Notes: generated by a model from the sequence alone, not told the origin. 43,008 nt of DNA from Leptolyngbya sp. (GCA_003249025.1 QBMH01000011.1:1-43008); one strand, 5' to 3'; numbered from the stretch's first letter, positions 8,448 to 17,450 are shown. Made by a program: numbers and translations.

Positions 8448-9740
8448 CTAGATATTTTGCAAGCTGCCGTTAGTTGTATTGGCTGCTGTTGGCATCATTG
8501 CCCGCAGTTTTGTTTGTTCTTCCTGTTCAGCGTCCGACAATTGCTCGTACAATTCTTTTTGGTTTAGTTCTGCTAGCTGCTGCAAGCGGTGTTTTGATTC
8601 CTCAGAGCGAGTGACATTTACACCAAACGCCTCTGTGCCATAAGCATCTAGTACATTGCCATACAGCAACCGATCTAGCTCTTGCCCGGTCACCATCTTT
8701 CCTGACTCATTACTACCTGGTTTCGGCAAACGCCAGACAGTTCCAACCGTTGCCGCTTGACAGATTAAGGGGCTGTGAGTGGAAACAATAAACTGAAGCT
8801 TTGGAAAATGTGTACGGAACCAAATTCCGATTCGTCGTTGCCAAGTTGGATGGAGATGGGCATCAATTTCATCAATTAATACGACACCTGGCACAATAAT
8901 TTTGGTTTTATCATTGGGGTCAAAGATCGCTTTCGCTCCGTAGACTTGGGCTAACTGTCGAATCAATTCAAATGTCATGCTCAAAATGGAGCGATAGCCA
9001 TCACTCAGATCTTCAACAAGTAATTTATAACCATCACCATCAACAAACTCAACGCCATTTGAAGAAACTCCCTCTAGTCGTACATTGTGAGGTAAAAATT
9101 CAGATTGATTGACGAATTCTTTAACTGAATCAAGCAAATCTCCTTCAGGATTTTTTTCAAGTTTTTTGAATTGCAGATCCTGCAACCAGCGTAATGCTTC
9201 TGTCAAAGCGACATCTTCACCAAAGATAGATAAGTGCGCGGCGATTCTAGGATTGGAATAAAAGAGTCTATCGTACTCTTTATCTCCACCAGTAAAACGG
9301 CGGAAAGGTCCATAGGAAACAGAAAACCAACCAGTTTTACCACCCCAGACAAACCGCTTAGGATCAACCTTCTCTATCTTTACACTCTTGATTTTTACTT
9401 CGTTATCTACTTCTGAAAGACTTATCTTCACAGGAAGAACGTTGACTTCAATTGTTCTGCCTTGTCCAGAAAACTTGTCTTTTGTTCTGTCAAAAAGTAA
9501 ATCGAGTTGGATAGAACCAGATGACTTTTTCTGACTTAACCAGTCATTCCAATTTTGTCGCAGAGCCGCCGCTTCAATTGGTCCAATAAGTGCTAAGGAA
9601 ATACACCGCAAGAAAGTTGATTTACCAGAACCGTTGTCGCCCATAACCACATGCCATCCTGCTGGTGAATTCTTCTTAAGATCCCAGATTAAATTCTCAA
9701 TTGAGCGGATATTTTTTATGGTTATTGAACGGATATACAT
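8448..9740 (-). CDS. ptuA: AAA ATPase, PtuA-like (Septu defence)
   Basis: A 430-residue ABC/SMC-type ATPase of the kind found in Septu, Gabija and retron-associated defence modules. Walker A is GDNGSGKST at residues 34-42, the ABC-signature-like LSDGYRS at 245-251, Walker B VVLIDEIDAHLHP at 286-298 and the H-loop STHSPL at 320-325. No TOPRIM domain follows, which argues against an OLD/Gabija nuclease. The HNH gene immediately downstream makes PtuA of a Septu pair the best call. In that system the ATPase oligomer is thought to sense infection and control the nuclease. The start codon ATG at 9740 gives the usual short beta strand IRSITIKNIRSIE. The 307-base region upstream presumably holds the operon promoter. 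Confidence 0.86.
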   Translation of the reverse strand: MYIRSITIKNIRSIENLIWDLKKNSPAGWHVVMGDNGSGKSTFLRCISLALIGPIEAAALRQNWNDWLSQKKSSGSIQLDLLFDRTKDKFSGQGRTIEVNVLPVKISLSEVDNEVKIKSVKIEKVDPKRFVWGGKTGWFSVSYGPFRRFTGGDKEYDRLFYSNPRIAAHLSIFGEDVALTEALRWLQDLQFKKLEKNPEGDLLDSVKEFVNQSEFLPHNVRLEGVSSNGVEFVDGDGYKLLVEDLSDGYRSILSMTFELIRQLAQVYGAKAIFDPNDKTKIIVPGVVLIDEIDAHLHPTWQRRIGIWFRTHFPKLQFIVSTHSPLICQAATVGTVWRLPKPGSNESGKMVTGQELDRLLYGNVLDAYGTEAFGVNVTRSEESKHRLQQLAELNQKELYEQLSDAEQEEQTKLRAMMPTAANTTNGSLQNI

Positions 9741-10047
9741 CTGAAAAACTCAGTTTCCCACTCACGATATTAACCAAAATCTTCGTTGAGTGTGATCGTA
9801 TCATACCCAGCAGTTTCAGTCAGAGTAAGTCTTTTACATGATTGTGTGTATGTGGACAAAGTATAGCGGCTGTTAATTACAGCGTTGACGCGATCGTGCT
9901 TTACACGATTACTGAAGTGCCATTGCAATTGAGTAATTCATCACGATTCGATATTCTAGCGATAGACGATGCACTGTTTATTTAGCTCAAATTTGGTTGT
10001 CAAGCAGGTTTAAAGTGATCGCATCCCTAATATAGAGGAGACAGTCT
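9741..10047. other. Divergent intergenic region, promoters expected
   Basis: About 300 bases between ptuA (minus) and the rhodanese gene (plus). It holds a short hairpin GCTGT/ACAGC near 9869-9884 and HIP1-like GCGATCG fragments, but no ORF of useful length, no RNA gene and no reverse-transcriptase-associated non-coding RNA that I can recognise. Confidence 0.4.
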
Positions 10048-10566
10048 ATGAAATATTTTGCAATAGCTCTGCTCTGCTGCATAGCCTTGGCGGATGGAAC
10101 CGCAGCAGCCCCAAAGACACCCACCGAGAATCCTGCAATTGACATGAAAGGATATCTCCGCGTTTCCTATGAGGCGGCAAAGCATCGAGAGACGCGCCGA
10201 CTATCTGAAGAAGACTTCATCCGCATGAGCCGCGAGCCTGACACAATTGTCCTGGATGCTCGGAGTCCTGAAAAGTACGACCTCTTGCATATTAAGGAAG
10301 CAACCAATCTAAGTTTTCCGGATATCACGGTTGAGAGCCTCCAGCGATCGCTGCCCGACAAATCTACCCGGATTCTGATTTATTGCAATAACAACTTTAT
10401 CAACGCTGAGCTTCCCTTTCCCACCAAGGCACCCGCAGCGGCGCTCAATCTTTCAACTTACATTGCGCTCTACAACTACGGCTACCGGAACGTCTACGAA
10501 CTTGCCCCCCAGATCGATCCCCAGAAGTCGAAGCTTTCCTTCGAGGCAACTCCTCCAAAATTGTGA
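10048..10566 (+). CDS. Exported rhodanese-like domain protein
   Basis: A 172-residue protein with an N-terminal signal peptide (ALLCCIALADGTAAA, cleavage around residue 21) and one rhodanese domain. The domain keeps the conserved VLDARSPEKYDLLHIKEATN block (residues 68-87) and the active-site loop IYCNNN with Cys at about residue 113, which in active enzymes carries the persulfide. Sulfurtransferase or thiol-related activity in the periplasm or lumen is therefore possible, but the substrate is unknown. A good GAGGAGA ribosome binding site precedes the ATG. It is a single-gene unit flanked by the defence islet and pyrB. Confidence 0.85.
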   Translation: MKYFAIALLCCIALADGTAAAPKTPTENPAIDMKGYLRVSYEAAKHRETRRLSEEDFIRMSREPDTIVLDARSPEKYDLLHIKEATNLSFPDITVESLQRSLPDKSTRILIYCNNNFINAELPFPTKAPAAALNLSTYIALYNYGYRNVYELAPQIDPQKSKLSFEATPPKL

Positions 10567-10872
10567 ATACTGCCTAAAATTCTAGTTGAGACGTGGTTCT
10601 TCAAGGGTTTACGGTCTATCTCTCTATTCTTAAGACACAACGGGCTTGAGGGATGAGGGATGATTTTAGTTGCCATCAGGTTGAAGGTCTAAAATTGATT
10701 GAAAACTAAATCAGTTTGATGTTTCTGACAGATTCCTGAAACGGACTAATTAGCGCGAAGGATGAGATATCCTTTATGTTTGAATGAACGGGCGTGTATG
10801 CTGCTCGATGAAAATCCATCTGCGACGAACCAATTCATGTACGCTGAAGGCGTTCCCTTTTCATCCTTTGGC
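10567..10872. repeat. Spacer with GGGATGA heptamer repeat
   Basis: The spacer before pyrB contains two tandem copies of the heptamer GGGATGA at about 10649-10663. The 15-base string AGGGATGAGGGATGA recurs in reverse complement inside pyrB (11544-11558), so this is a member of a dispersed short-repeat family. Depending on which pyrB start is used, the right part of this stretch may be coding. Confidence 0.5.
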
Positions 10873-11919
10873 ATGGCTAGTAGTACCTGGGATCGTCGCC
10901 ATATCCTTTCCCTAGCTGACTTTACACCGTTGGAATACGATACGGTGCTGCAAACAGCAGTCAGTTTTCAGGAAGTGTTATCGCGGCGCACCAAAAAAGT
11001 GCCCACTTTGCAAGGGCAAGTTGTCACAAATCTTTTTTTTGAACCGTCTACCCGCACCCGCAGCAGTTTTGAACTGGCGGCAAAGCGGCTGTCGGCGGAT
11101 ATTTTGAACTTTGCGTCGGGCAGTTCTTCGCTGACCAAGGGCGAAACCATTTTAGATACGGCAAAAACCTATCTGGCAATGGGCACCGATATGATGGTGA
11201 TTCGCCATAGGGAAGCGGGGGTGCCGCAGGCGATCGCGGCTGAAATGGATCGGTTAGAGGTGAAAGTCAGCGTTCTGAATGCGGGCGATGGGCTACATGA
11301 ACATCCATCTCAAGCGCTGCTGGATCTGTTCACGATTTGTACGCTGCTCGACCCTGAAAAACCGCGATTATCGTTACTGGAAGGTAAAAAGGTCGCGATC
11401 GTTGGGGATATTTTGCATTCTCGTGTTGCCCGGTCTAACATTTGGAGCCTCACAGCCAGCGGAGCCGAAGTGCATCTGGCAGGACCACCAACGCTTCTCC
11501 CTAAGTTATTTGCTGACTTTGTTAAGGGAACGGATACAAGCGCTCATCCCTCATCCCTGACTCCGCCTCTCTCACCCTCCCTTCCTCTAGATCGGAAGCT
11601 GTTTCTGCACTGGTCTTTGGAACCTGCTTTGCGAGATGCAGATTTTGTGATGACGCTGCGGCTGCAAAAAGAACGGATGACCAGTCACCTATTGCCCAGC
11701 CTGCGGGAATATCATCAGCAGTTTGGGATCACTCGCGATCGCCTGAAACTGTGCCATCCCAACGTGAAAATGCTGCATCCCGGTCCCGTCAATCGCGGTG
11801 TGGAAATTAGTTCTGACCTAATGGATGATCCCCAATTCAGCCTAATTTCTCAGCAGGTCACCAGCGGGGTTGCAGTCCGGATGGCGCTGCTGTATCTCAT
11901 GGGAATGAGCCGATCTTAA
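10873..11919 (+). CDS. pyrB: Aspartate carbamoyltransferase catalytic subunit
   Basis: The enzyme joins carbamoyl phosphate and aspartate in the second step of pyrimidine synthesis. The carbamoyl-phosphate loop [12 protein letters not shown], the [11 protein letters not shown] motif, the [13 protein letters not shown] nucleotide-fold strand and the C-terminal [11 protein letters not shown] are all intact. With the ATG at 10873 the product starts [19 protein letters not shown], as cyanobacterial homologues do, and has 348 residues; the frame is open upstream with ATGs at 10798 and 10762, neither with a well-placed ribosome binding site. An oddity is a low-complexity Ser/Pro/Leu-rich loop (bases 11538-11592, [19 protein letters not shown]) built from the same heptamer/CT-rich repeat found in nearby spacers. 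No regulatory chain (pyrI) is adjacent. Confidence 0.95.
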   Translation: MASSTWDRRHILSLADFTPLEYDTVLQTAVSFQEVLSRRTKKVPTLQGQVVTNLFFEPSTRTRSSFELAAKRLSADILNFASGSSSLTKGETILDTAKTYLAMGTDMMVIRHREAGVPQAIAAEMDRLEVKVSVLNAGDGLHEHPSQALLDLFTICTLLDPEKPRLSLLEGKKVAIVGDILHSRVARSNIWSLTASGAEVHLAGPPTLLPKLFADFVKGTDTSAHPSSLTPPLSPSLPLDRKLFLHWSLEPALRDADFVMTLRLQKERMTSHLLPSLREYHQQFGITRDRLKLCHPNVKMLHPGPVNRGVEISSDLMDDPQFSLISQQVTSGVAVRMALLYLMGMSRS

Positions 11920-12011
11920 TTAGGGATCAGGTGTCAGGTGTCAGAGTTGTGCAGTATGACGATTTTCACTCAAATAATGTCTCCCTTAACTCCCTAGATG
12001 TTCGCTTCCCC
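11920..12011. repeat. Spacer with short tandem repeat
   Basis: The spacer between convergent pyrB and the M23 gene holds a tandem 7-mer (CAGGTGT twice, then CAG) at about 11930-11946. No clear terminator hairpin is visible. Confidence 0.35.
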
Positions 12012-12854
12012 TTACTTGGGCTTGAATGAATTTGGATCGAAGCTGACTACGCCGTTATTACTTGCAACCGGATTGATATCTTCAGGAATACTTGATGCTG
12101 CGGTATTGGCTTGTAAACCGGGTGCTTCGTAGATAGGCACACTTGATGCAACGGTTGTTTGATTGGTGTCTGGGGGCACCTCGGACGTGGCGATTGGGGG
12201 TTCGGTGCTTGCTTGGGGCGATGATGGCTGGACTACTTGAGTTTGAGATGTATCGTTAGGATTGTGTCCTGTCTCGTTTGGTTTTACGGCAACATAAGCT
12301 TCTACCGCTTTAATTTGTGCGGCTGGATCGATCGCTTCAAAATCACCAGTGGATTTCTTCAACAGTTCAAAATGAAGGTGAGCACCCGTTACGCCGCCTG
12401 TGGCTCCCACTTTGCCGATGACTTGACGGGCGCGAACGGCTTCGCCTTCTTTCACTAAAATTTCGGAGAGGTGGGCATAGAGGGTTTGATATTTGCCGTC
12501 TGCATATTCAACGATGATCATGTTGCCATAGCCATCGCCCCAATCGGCATACCGGACATAGCCAGAGTGGGCAGACAAAACGGGCATTCCTTCGGGTGCG
12601 CCGAGGTCTTCACCGGAATGGAGGCGGCGATCTCCATAGATCGGATGGGTGCGCCAACCAAAGGGACTAGTCACTTCCACGACTTCCGGCAAGGGATAGT
12701 AAAAATTGGTGTCGCTAGGGTCTGGTTTGTAGTTGGCAATTTTGGGAGCCAGTTGCCACATCCAATTTTGAGGTTGGCTGCTGACACTAAAGTGTGACCC
12801 GATGGTAATCATCAACAGGGCACTAATGCCCAAAAACAGATACTTGAACTTCAT
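12012..12854 (-). CDS. M23 family metallopeptidase, exported
   Basis: A 280-residue LytM/lysostaphin-type peptidase with an N-terminal hydrophobic export segment (residues 5-26). The catalytic domain lies at about residues 55-165 and keeps all zinc and catalytic residues: H79 and D83 in HSGEDLG, H128 in YAHLS and H149/H151 in HLHF. It is therefore likely to cut peptidoglycan cross-links. The C-terminal 110 residues are a Pro/Thr/Ser-rich, probably disordered tail. The gene is convergent with pyrB and 108 bases downstream of a polysaccharide deacetylase on the same strand, so the two could form a cell-envelope unit. Confidence 0.92.
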   Translation of the reverse strand: MKFKYLFLGISALLMITIGSHFSVSSQPQNWMWQLAPKIANYKPDPSDTNFYYPLPEVVEVTSPFGWRTHPIYGDRRLHSGEDLGAPEGMPVLSAHSGYVRYADWGDGYGNMIIVEYADGKYQTLYAHLSEILVKEGEAVRARQVIGKVGATGGVTGAHLHFELLKKSTGDFEAIDPAAQIKAVEAYVAVKPNETGHNPNDTSQTQVVQPSSPQASTEPPIATSEVPPDTNQTTVASSVPIYEAPGLQANTAASSIPEDINPVASNNGVVSFDPNSFKPK

Positions 12855-12962
12855 AGGTTCAGTTTTGTAAGCATGACATTACGCCGATCGCGCACTTAAA
12901 AAGCTGCAACTGGACGCTCTGCAAGTATAGTACGAATGAACCAAAAAAACGAAACGGATGGT

Positions 12963-14327
12963 TTAAGGCGAGGGAGTTGCGATCGGCAAGGGGGTTACAG
13001 GCACTTCTTTAATCGGCGTTGGGGTTGTCATCGCCTGCCATTTAGCCTGAAGCTGCATCAGTTCCGGCACAGTGACAAATTTGTAGCCCTGTTTTTGTAG
13101 GCTAGAAATAATTTGGGGTAAGGCTGCGACGGTTTGGCTGCGATCGCCGCCGCCATCATGCATCAACACAACGCCACCTGATTTGGCGTTCGCCAGCACA
13201 TTATCAATAATCAGCGGGGTAGACATGTAATAGTCGCTGGAATCGGCTGACCACAGGTTAATCGAATAGCCTTTTTTCTGAGAATAGGGCACGAGCGACC
13301 CGGTGAGGTTGCCGCCCGGTGGACGCATCAGCGCCGTTCGCACTCCAGTTGCCTGATAAATCAACCGGGCGGCATTGCCCATTTCTTCGGCAGCGGTTAA
13401 CTCATCCATGTCGTCCATCAGATGCCGCCAAGTATGGTTGCCGATCGCGTGTCCGGCTTCAGCAACTTTTTTGGCAATCTCTGGATGCTCTTGCACCGCT
13501 TGCCCCACCATATAAAACGTGGCTTTGATGTTGTTCTGTTGCAGAATGCTCAAAACTTGTTCGGTGGTCGTCTCCCAAGGACCATCATCAAAGGTCAGTG
13601 CAATCACTTTGTCTGCACCAACTGGCGGAGTTGCTTCACTAATAATTTGTCCGCTAAATTGACGCAGCACAGAAAAATCTAGATTCTGCGGTTTTTGCGG
13701 TGCTGCCGCGATCGCCGATTTTGCAGATTGCACTTCTGTGGTTTGCGGTTGAGTTGGAGTTGCCGCGATCGTGGGTTGGTCAACCTGATGCCCGGTGGCA
13801 TCCAAATACATCAGCCAATAGCAAAAGATAAATCCTGCCAGTGCGAAACGATTCATCAAAAACGATCGCAAAAGCTGAAAACGTTTCTGAGCAGCAGTTT
13901 TTGCACCTTGACTAGGTTTTCGGAGTCGATTGATTCCGGGGGTTGTGATCGCGCTCAGTCGCACCGATTGCCGCCACAAAATATCCCGTTGTCCCGCCAT
14001 CCGCCCCAAAATGCGAACTTCTCGAATTTCAGTTGAGTTGAGCGTCCATAAACGGTAGCAAATATGTCGCACCAAACGCTGACGGGCACTGGTTGAGCGA
14101 CTTAATCGACTGGTGGGCTGAAGATTGACCATGATTTTGAGGCAGCCGGCACGAGGCGCTTCTGCCTGCACATGAATCCCTTGTGACACCAAAATACTAT
14201 TGAGCCAATGGGCGATCGCCCGAAAGTTTCCCCGCTGAGCCAACTCTAAAACGGAGGGCGGATGATGGCTCGGCTGATACTTGCCTAGTGAAGACTTGCC
14301 TGGTGAATATGTAGATGAATATGCCAT
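12963..14327 (-). CDS. Polysaccharide deacetylase (NodB domain) with N-terminal extension
   Basis: A 454-residue protein. Residues 1-150 form a basic cytoplasmic region resembling nothing I can name. A membrane segment (ALAGFIFCYWLMYL, about 162-175) and a Pro/Thr/Ala linker follow. The NodB domain (about 228-430) keeps the metal and catalytic motifs: TFDDGP at 235-240, NHTWRH at 277-282, RPPGG at 315-319 and LMHDGG with H360. It should remove N-acetyl groups from an extracytoplasmic glycan such as peptidoglycan or an exopolysaccharide. The ATG is preceded by GAGGCGAA. The N-terminal cytoplasmic half is unusual for the family, where a simple signal anchor is more common. Confidence 0.9.
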   Translation of the reverse strand: MAYSSTYSPGKSSLGKYQPSHHPPSVLELAQRGNFRAIAHWLNSILVSQGIHVQAEAPRAGCLKIMVNLQPTSRLSRSTSARQRLVRHICYRLWTLNSTEIREVRILGRMAGQRDILWRQSVRLSAITTPGINRLRKPSQGAKTAAQKRFQLLRSFLMNRFALAGFIFCYWLMYLDATGHQVDQPTIAATPTQPQTTEVQSAKSAIAAAPQKPQNLDFSVLRQFSGQIISEATPPVGADKVIALTFDDGPWETTTEQVLSILQQNNIKATFYMVGQAVQEHPEIAKKVAEAGHAIGNHTWRHLMDDMDELTAAEEMGNAARLIYQATGVRTALMRPPGGNLTGSLVPYSQKKGYSINLWSADSSDYYMSTPLIIDNVLANAKSGGVVLMHDGGGDRSQTVAALPQIISSLQKQGYKFVTVPELMQLQAKWQAMTTPTPIKEVPVTPLPIATPSP

Positions 14328-14825
14328 TTCGCCTCAACAACCCGATGTACAAATGCAAACTGAGGAAGGAATTGAAACTAGCCTTCACTCAGGCAGAGCT
14401 AAGCGTCGAGCGTTTATCCCTTGGCACATCGAAGAGATTATTCACAGAATACAGCATTGCTTTCGCGACTCAAACTGTTGCATGGATTCACGCAGACTAG
14501 CGTAGCCGATGCTTAATAAAACGGCGCACTTTTTCAATAACACCCATTAAATTTGCAACGAATCTTATAGCAAAGTGCGTTTCCGTTGGGAAATGCAGAG
14601 TATAGAGTTGAAAAGACAGCGAGTAAGCTAATCGTCATTGGTTGAATTTACAATGGCTGCTTACTTAGAAAGTATTTATAGAAAACTCAAAATTGGTATA
14701 GGATTATAGATCCTTGCTTTATAAGCGACGCTCGGCGAAAACTAGAATTCTGCCATGAGATGCAGTGGGATAGTTTTTCAGCCCTTGTCGCTTATAGAAG
14801 CCGTTTAGTCCACAAGGAGATTTTC
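14328..14825. other. Divergent intergenic region, no gene seen
   Basis: About 500 bases between the deacetylase (minus) and rpsF (plus). Plus-strand open frames here (for example 14281-14505) overlap the deacetylase start and lack a ribosome binding site. A loose inverted repeat, GCGCACTTTTT near 14524 against AAAGTGCGTTT near 14573, spans about 60 bases. The rpsF promoter must lie in the right part; I could not fix it. Confidence 0.4.
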
Positions 14826-15149
14826 ATGCCTCAACTGTACGAAACAATGTATATCTTGCGCCCGGATGTGGGTGAAGAAGCGGTCGGTCAAGCGATCGAG
14901 AAGTATCAAACTATTTTGAAAGAGAATGGAGCCGAAATTATCGAAACCCAGCATCGCGGCAAGCGTCGTCTGGCATACGAAATTAATCGCCATCGAGAGG
15001 GTGTTTACATTCAAATGAACTACCACGGCGGTGGTAAAGAAATCGCGCCTCTAGAAAAGGCAATGCGTTTGAGCGATGATGTAATTCGTTATCTAACTGT
15101 GCGGCAAGAAGCTCCCAAAGTAGAAGCCGTTGAAGAAGTAGAAGAATAG
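14826..15149 (+). CDS. rpsF: 30S ribosomal protein S6
   Basis: A 107-residue S6 protein of the small subunit. [14 protein letters not shown], the conserved [22 protein letters not shown] block and a short acidic Glu-rich tail are typical. The start at 14826 is fixed by the AAGGAGA ribosome binding site seven to nine bases upstream; the open frame extends back to 14760 without conservation. It is followed by an intrinsic terminator, so it appears to be transcribed alone and not with ssb and rpsR as in many bacteria. Confidence 0.97.
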   Translation: MPQLYETMYILRPDVGEEAVGQAIEKYQTILKENGAEIIETQHRGKRRLAYEINRHREGVYIQMNYHGGGKEIAPLEKAMRLSDDVIRYLTVRQEAPKVEAVEEVEE

Positions 15150-15170
15150 CACTAACTTTCAAAAAATATT

Positions 15171-15210
15171 TTCCCTACCGTTTGAGATTGTTCAAGCTGT
15201 AGGGATTTTT
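15171..15210 (+). terminator. Intrinsic terminator of rpsF
   Basis: CCCTAC at 15173-15178 pairs with GTAGGG at 15199-15204, with a TTGA/TCAA pairing in the loop, followed directly by ATTTTTGATT. Confidence 0.7.
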
Positions 15211-15439
15211 GATTGCCTGAAAATTCAGGTTTTAGGGTACTTTAAGCTTTGCCAACGCTTTAACAGTTGAACTTTTGTAATAGTTGATTGAAAAGAACGG
15301 ATAAATCAGGTATCAATTTCGATTGCAAGTGATACATTAGCTGCACTGAAGTGGATAATGCTGATGATTGTTTCTTGGCTCACTTTCTGAGAAACTAGGC
15401 GGATTATTCTTAAGCCATTAATACCGGAGTGATAAAGCT

Positions 15440-15985
15440 GTGACTGAATCTAGTGGAATGAATGTGATTGATCCTCAAGCAGAAGTCGCTCGCCTGCGCG
15501 AAGAGTTGCAAATGCGGGATAGCTTGGTACAGCAACTTTCTCAAGAACTGTTTCGCTTGGTGAAAGGTAATGCAGCTTTTATGCCAAGTTCGGAGGGGTC
15601 TGAGCGGCATTTGGTGGAGGTTCGTGCCCTACGAGAGCAGTTGAAAGGAGTCGAGGAGCAGGTTTCGTTTTATCAAGGTCAAATTAGCGATCGCGATGGC
15701 GAGATTTATCAACTGCGTCAGTCTGTCCAGGAATTAAGCGATCGCTCCCGGATGTTGGAGCAAGTCGTAGAAGAACTGCCCAAAATCTATCGACAAAAGT
15801 TTGCCGAGCGGCTTGCCCCGGTGAAAGAAAAGGTGGTTCAAATCCAGCGAGAAAACCGTCAACTCCACGCCGAGTTGCAAAGTGTTAGCTATCGGTTAGC
15901 CGTGCGAAATCGCCGCCAGACCCACTTGGATCTACCCAGCTTCCCCCGCCCAGGAATTGTCATGCCGAGCTTTGGGAATGCCTAG
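15440..15985 (+). CDS. Coiled-coil protein, Npun_F5560-like family
   Basis: A 181-residue cytoplasmic protein that is almost wholly alpha-helical coiled coil: heptad-rich stretches run from residues 12 to 45 and from 55 to 155. The C-terminus is short and Pro/Arg-rich. It resembles a conserved cyanobacterial family of unknown function that I recall as Npun_F5560-like. The start is a GTG at 15440 with a GGAG ribosome binding site. Its last eight bases overlap the start of the next gene, so the two are likely translationally coupled. No enzyme motif is present. Confidence 0.75.
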   Translation: MTESSGMNVIDPQAEVARLREELQMRDSLVQQLSQELFRLVKGNAAFMPSSEGSERHLVEVRALREQLKGVEEQVSFYQGQISDRDGEIYQLRQSVQELSDRSRMLEQVVEELPKIYRQKFAERLAPVKEKVVQIQRENRQLHAELQSVSYRLAVRNRRQTHLDLPSFPRPGIVMPSFGNA

Positions 15986-16721
15986 CGTCCTGATTTTAGT
16001 GGATTCCGATCGCGCTCAACCTTCAGGTTTGTCTGCGGTAACCCAAATGATTACTGCGTTACAAACCTCTATCAGAGACGAAAAATTACCGCTTAGCCCC
16101 ACCGCTTCAGACCGTCCTGATTGGCAAGTGGAAGTTCGAGTTGCGTCAGCGTTGACACCCGATCAGTTCAACCGTGATGGACTAGAAAACTCTATTCTTT
16201 GTCCCTTGGCCCTATCACTACCAGCATGGCTAGAGTTCCCTGCACAATCGGTTTATCAAGCCTGTGAGGATGTTGAGGGTTTGCGACAGCGAGTTTTGCA
16301 ATGGCAGTACAAAGTTGGAGAGGGCAATGGATGGTTGCCCATTGTGCTGACAGGCAAAGGACCTTTGTACGCTGAAGTAATTGGCGTTAAAGGTGAATCA
16401 GTCACCGTTGGATCTGACCTGAACGCACACCGTTATTTTCAACCGATTCATTTAGTGGATGTACAGCGGCAATCGCTCTATGGTTTAGCCCAGAGATTGC
16501 TGCGATCTCTCGTGGCACCGCCTTCGGTTTATCTGCTGCAATTTGGTTTTCATGGAGAAACACTCCAGTTTGATCGGCTGATTCCTTTTCCAGCAGCCCC
16601 CGCGATCGCCAGCATTAACCTGCAAGAACCCGATTTATTTTCCTGCTATTGGCGCTGTCTCACCAATCAGCCCATTTTAGACCTCACCATTTCTACTGTT
16701 TCAAGTAGTGCCAAACCCTGA
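15978..16721 (+). CDS. Conserved cyanobacterial hypothetical protein
   Basis: A 247-residue protein starting at ATG 15978, which overlaps the upstream stop codon by eight bases; the product then begins MPSVLILVDSDRAQPSG. An ATG-less extension to 15957 is open but less likely. No signal peptide, membrane segment or catalytic motif is recognisable. There is a central GNGWLPIVLTGKGPLYAEVIG segment and an otherwise mixed alpha/beta composition. The tight coupling to the coiled-coil gene suggests a shared job, but I do not recognise a function. Confidence 0.7.
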   Translation: MPSVLILVDSDRAQPSGLSAVTQMITALQTSIRDEKLPLSPTASDRPDWQVEVRVASALTPDQFNRDGLENSILCPLALSLPAWLEFPAQSVYQACEDVEGLRQRVLQWQYKVGEGNGWLPIVLTGKGPLYAEVIGVKGESVTVGSDLNAHRYFQPIHLVDVQRQSLYGLAQRLLRSLVAPPSVYLLQFGFHGETLQFDRLIPFPAAPAIASINLQEPDLFSCYWRCLTNQPILDLTISTVSSSAKP

Positions 16722-16763
16722 TGCAAAAAGTGTCAGCTTGCGACTCCAATCTTTAAGAAAACC

Positions 16764-17135
16764 TTATGCTGCAACCAGCACTTCTGATTTGGCTCGACTA
16801 AGCAAGCTGACTATTTCTTGAGAACTCTTGGCATCGCTATATACCATTTCAAATACATGATCCAGCCGAGCAATCTCAAGTACCAAACCTACTACTTGAG
16901 GAGGATTATGTAAAACAAAGCGACACTCATGCCTATTAGCAGAATTTAGGCTAGAAACTAAAGCAACCAACCCAGCACTGTCCATTAGCACTACCTGAGC
17001 AAGGTCAATAATCCAGGTTGTGTATTGGGTAGGTTCAATAGCGGCAATATCCTGTTGAAGAAAGGAACCCTTCTTGCGGTCTAGTATTCCGTCTAGCTCA
17101 AACAAAACATACTCATCTTGTTGAAAAATGATCAT
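16764..17135 (-). CDS. STAS domain protein (anti-sigma factor antagonist type)
   Basis: A 123-residue single-domain STAS protein. The phosphorylation-loop motif VLMDSAGLVALVSSLN (about residues 49-64) keeps the Asp-Ser pair of SpoIIAA-like antagonists, and the following CRFVLHNPPQVVGLVLEIARLD matches the family fold. Such proteins act in partner-switching with a serine kinase and a phosphatase; none is adjacent here. In cyanobacteria relatives regulate stress responses or motility, but the partner cannot be told from the sequence. It is divergent from the DedA gene, with a 315-base shared upstream region. Confidence 0.86.
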   Translation of the reverse strand: MIIFQQDEYVLFELDGILDRKKGSFLQQDIAAIEPTQYTTWIIDLAQVVLMDSAGLVALVSSLNSANRHECRFVLHNPPQVVGLVLEIARLDHVFEMVYSDAKSSQEIVSLLSRAKSEVLVAA

Positions 17136-17450
17136 AAAGGCGAACTCGGTAGAGAGTAACTAAGATGCAACGCTTCACAAGCCTTGAGGGATGACCTAAT
17201 CCTCAGTAATAGGATTGTCATAAAATTTTTAGCTATTTGAAATATAGAAATAACTCCGTAAAAGCCACAGGATACTGTGTGGACTTTACAAGAAATTTAC
17301 AACAAACGCGGTTATCTAAGAACATTTAATAAAGTTTTTTCGTGAAGATAGAAAATAGTATTTAGCAATACATTTGGTTGGTTGAATTGACAGACTTTGC
17401 TTCCACACGCCAGAATTGTGACATTAATGACTTTTTGTTAAGGCGGCATA
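17136..17450. promoter_or_regulatory. Divergent promoter region with imperfect hairpin
   Basis: AT-rich region between the STAS and DedA genes. An imperfect inverted repeat, GTAAAAGCCACA at 17258-17269 against TGTGTGGACTTTAC at 17276-17289, sits near the middle and could be an operator or a 5' UTR structure. No ORF of note. Confidence 0.4.

Noticed and set aside
7636-9740. A retron or a Gabija/OLD system
   Set aside because: No reverse transcriptase or retron RNA is present, and the ATPase lacks a TOPRIM domain; PtuA plus HNH fits Septu better.
14281-14505. Plus-strand ORF in the deacetylase/rpsF gap
   Set aside because: No ribosome binding site, composition unlike neighbours, and it overlaps the well-supported deacetylase start.
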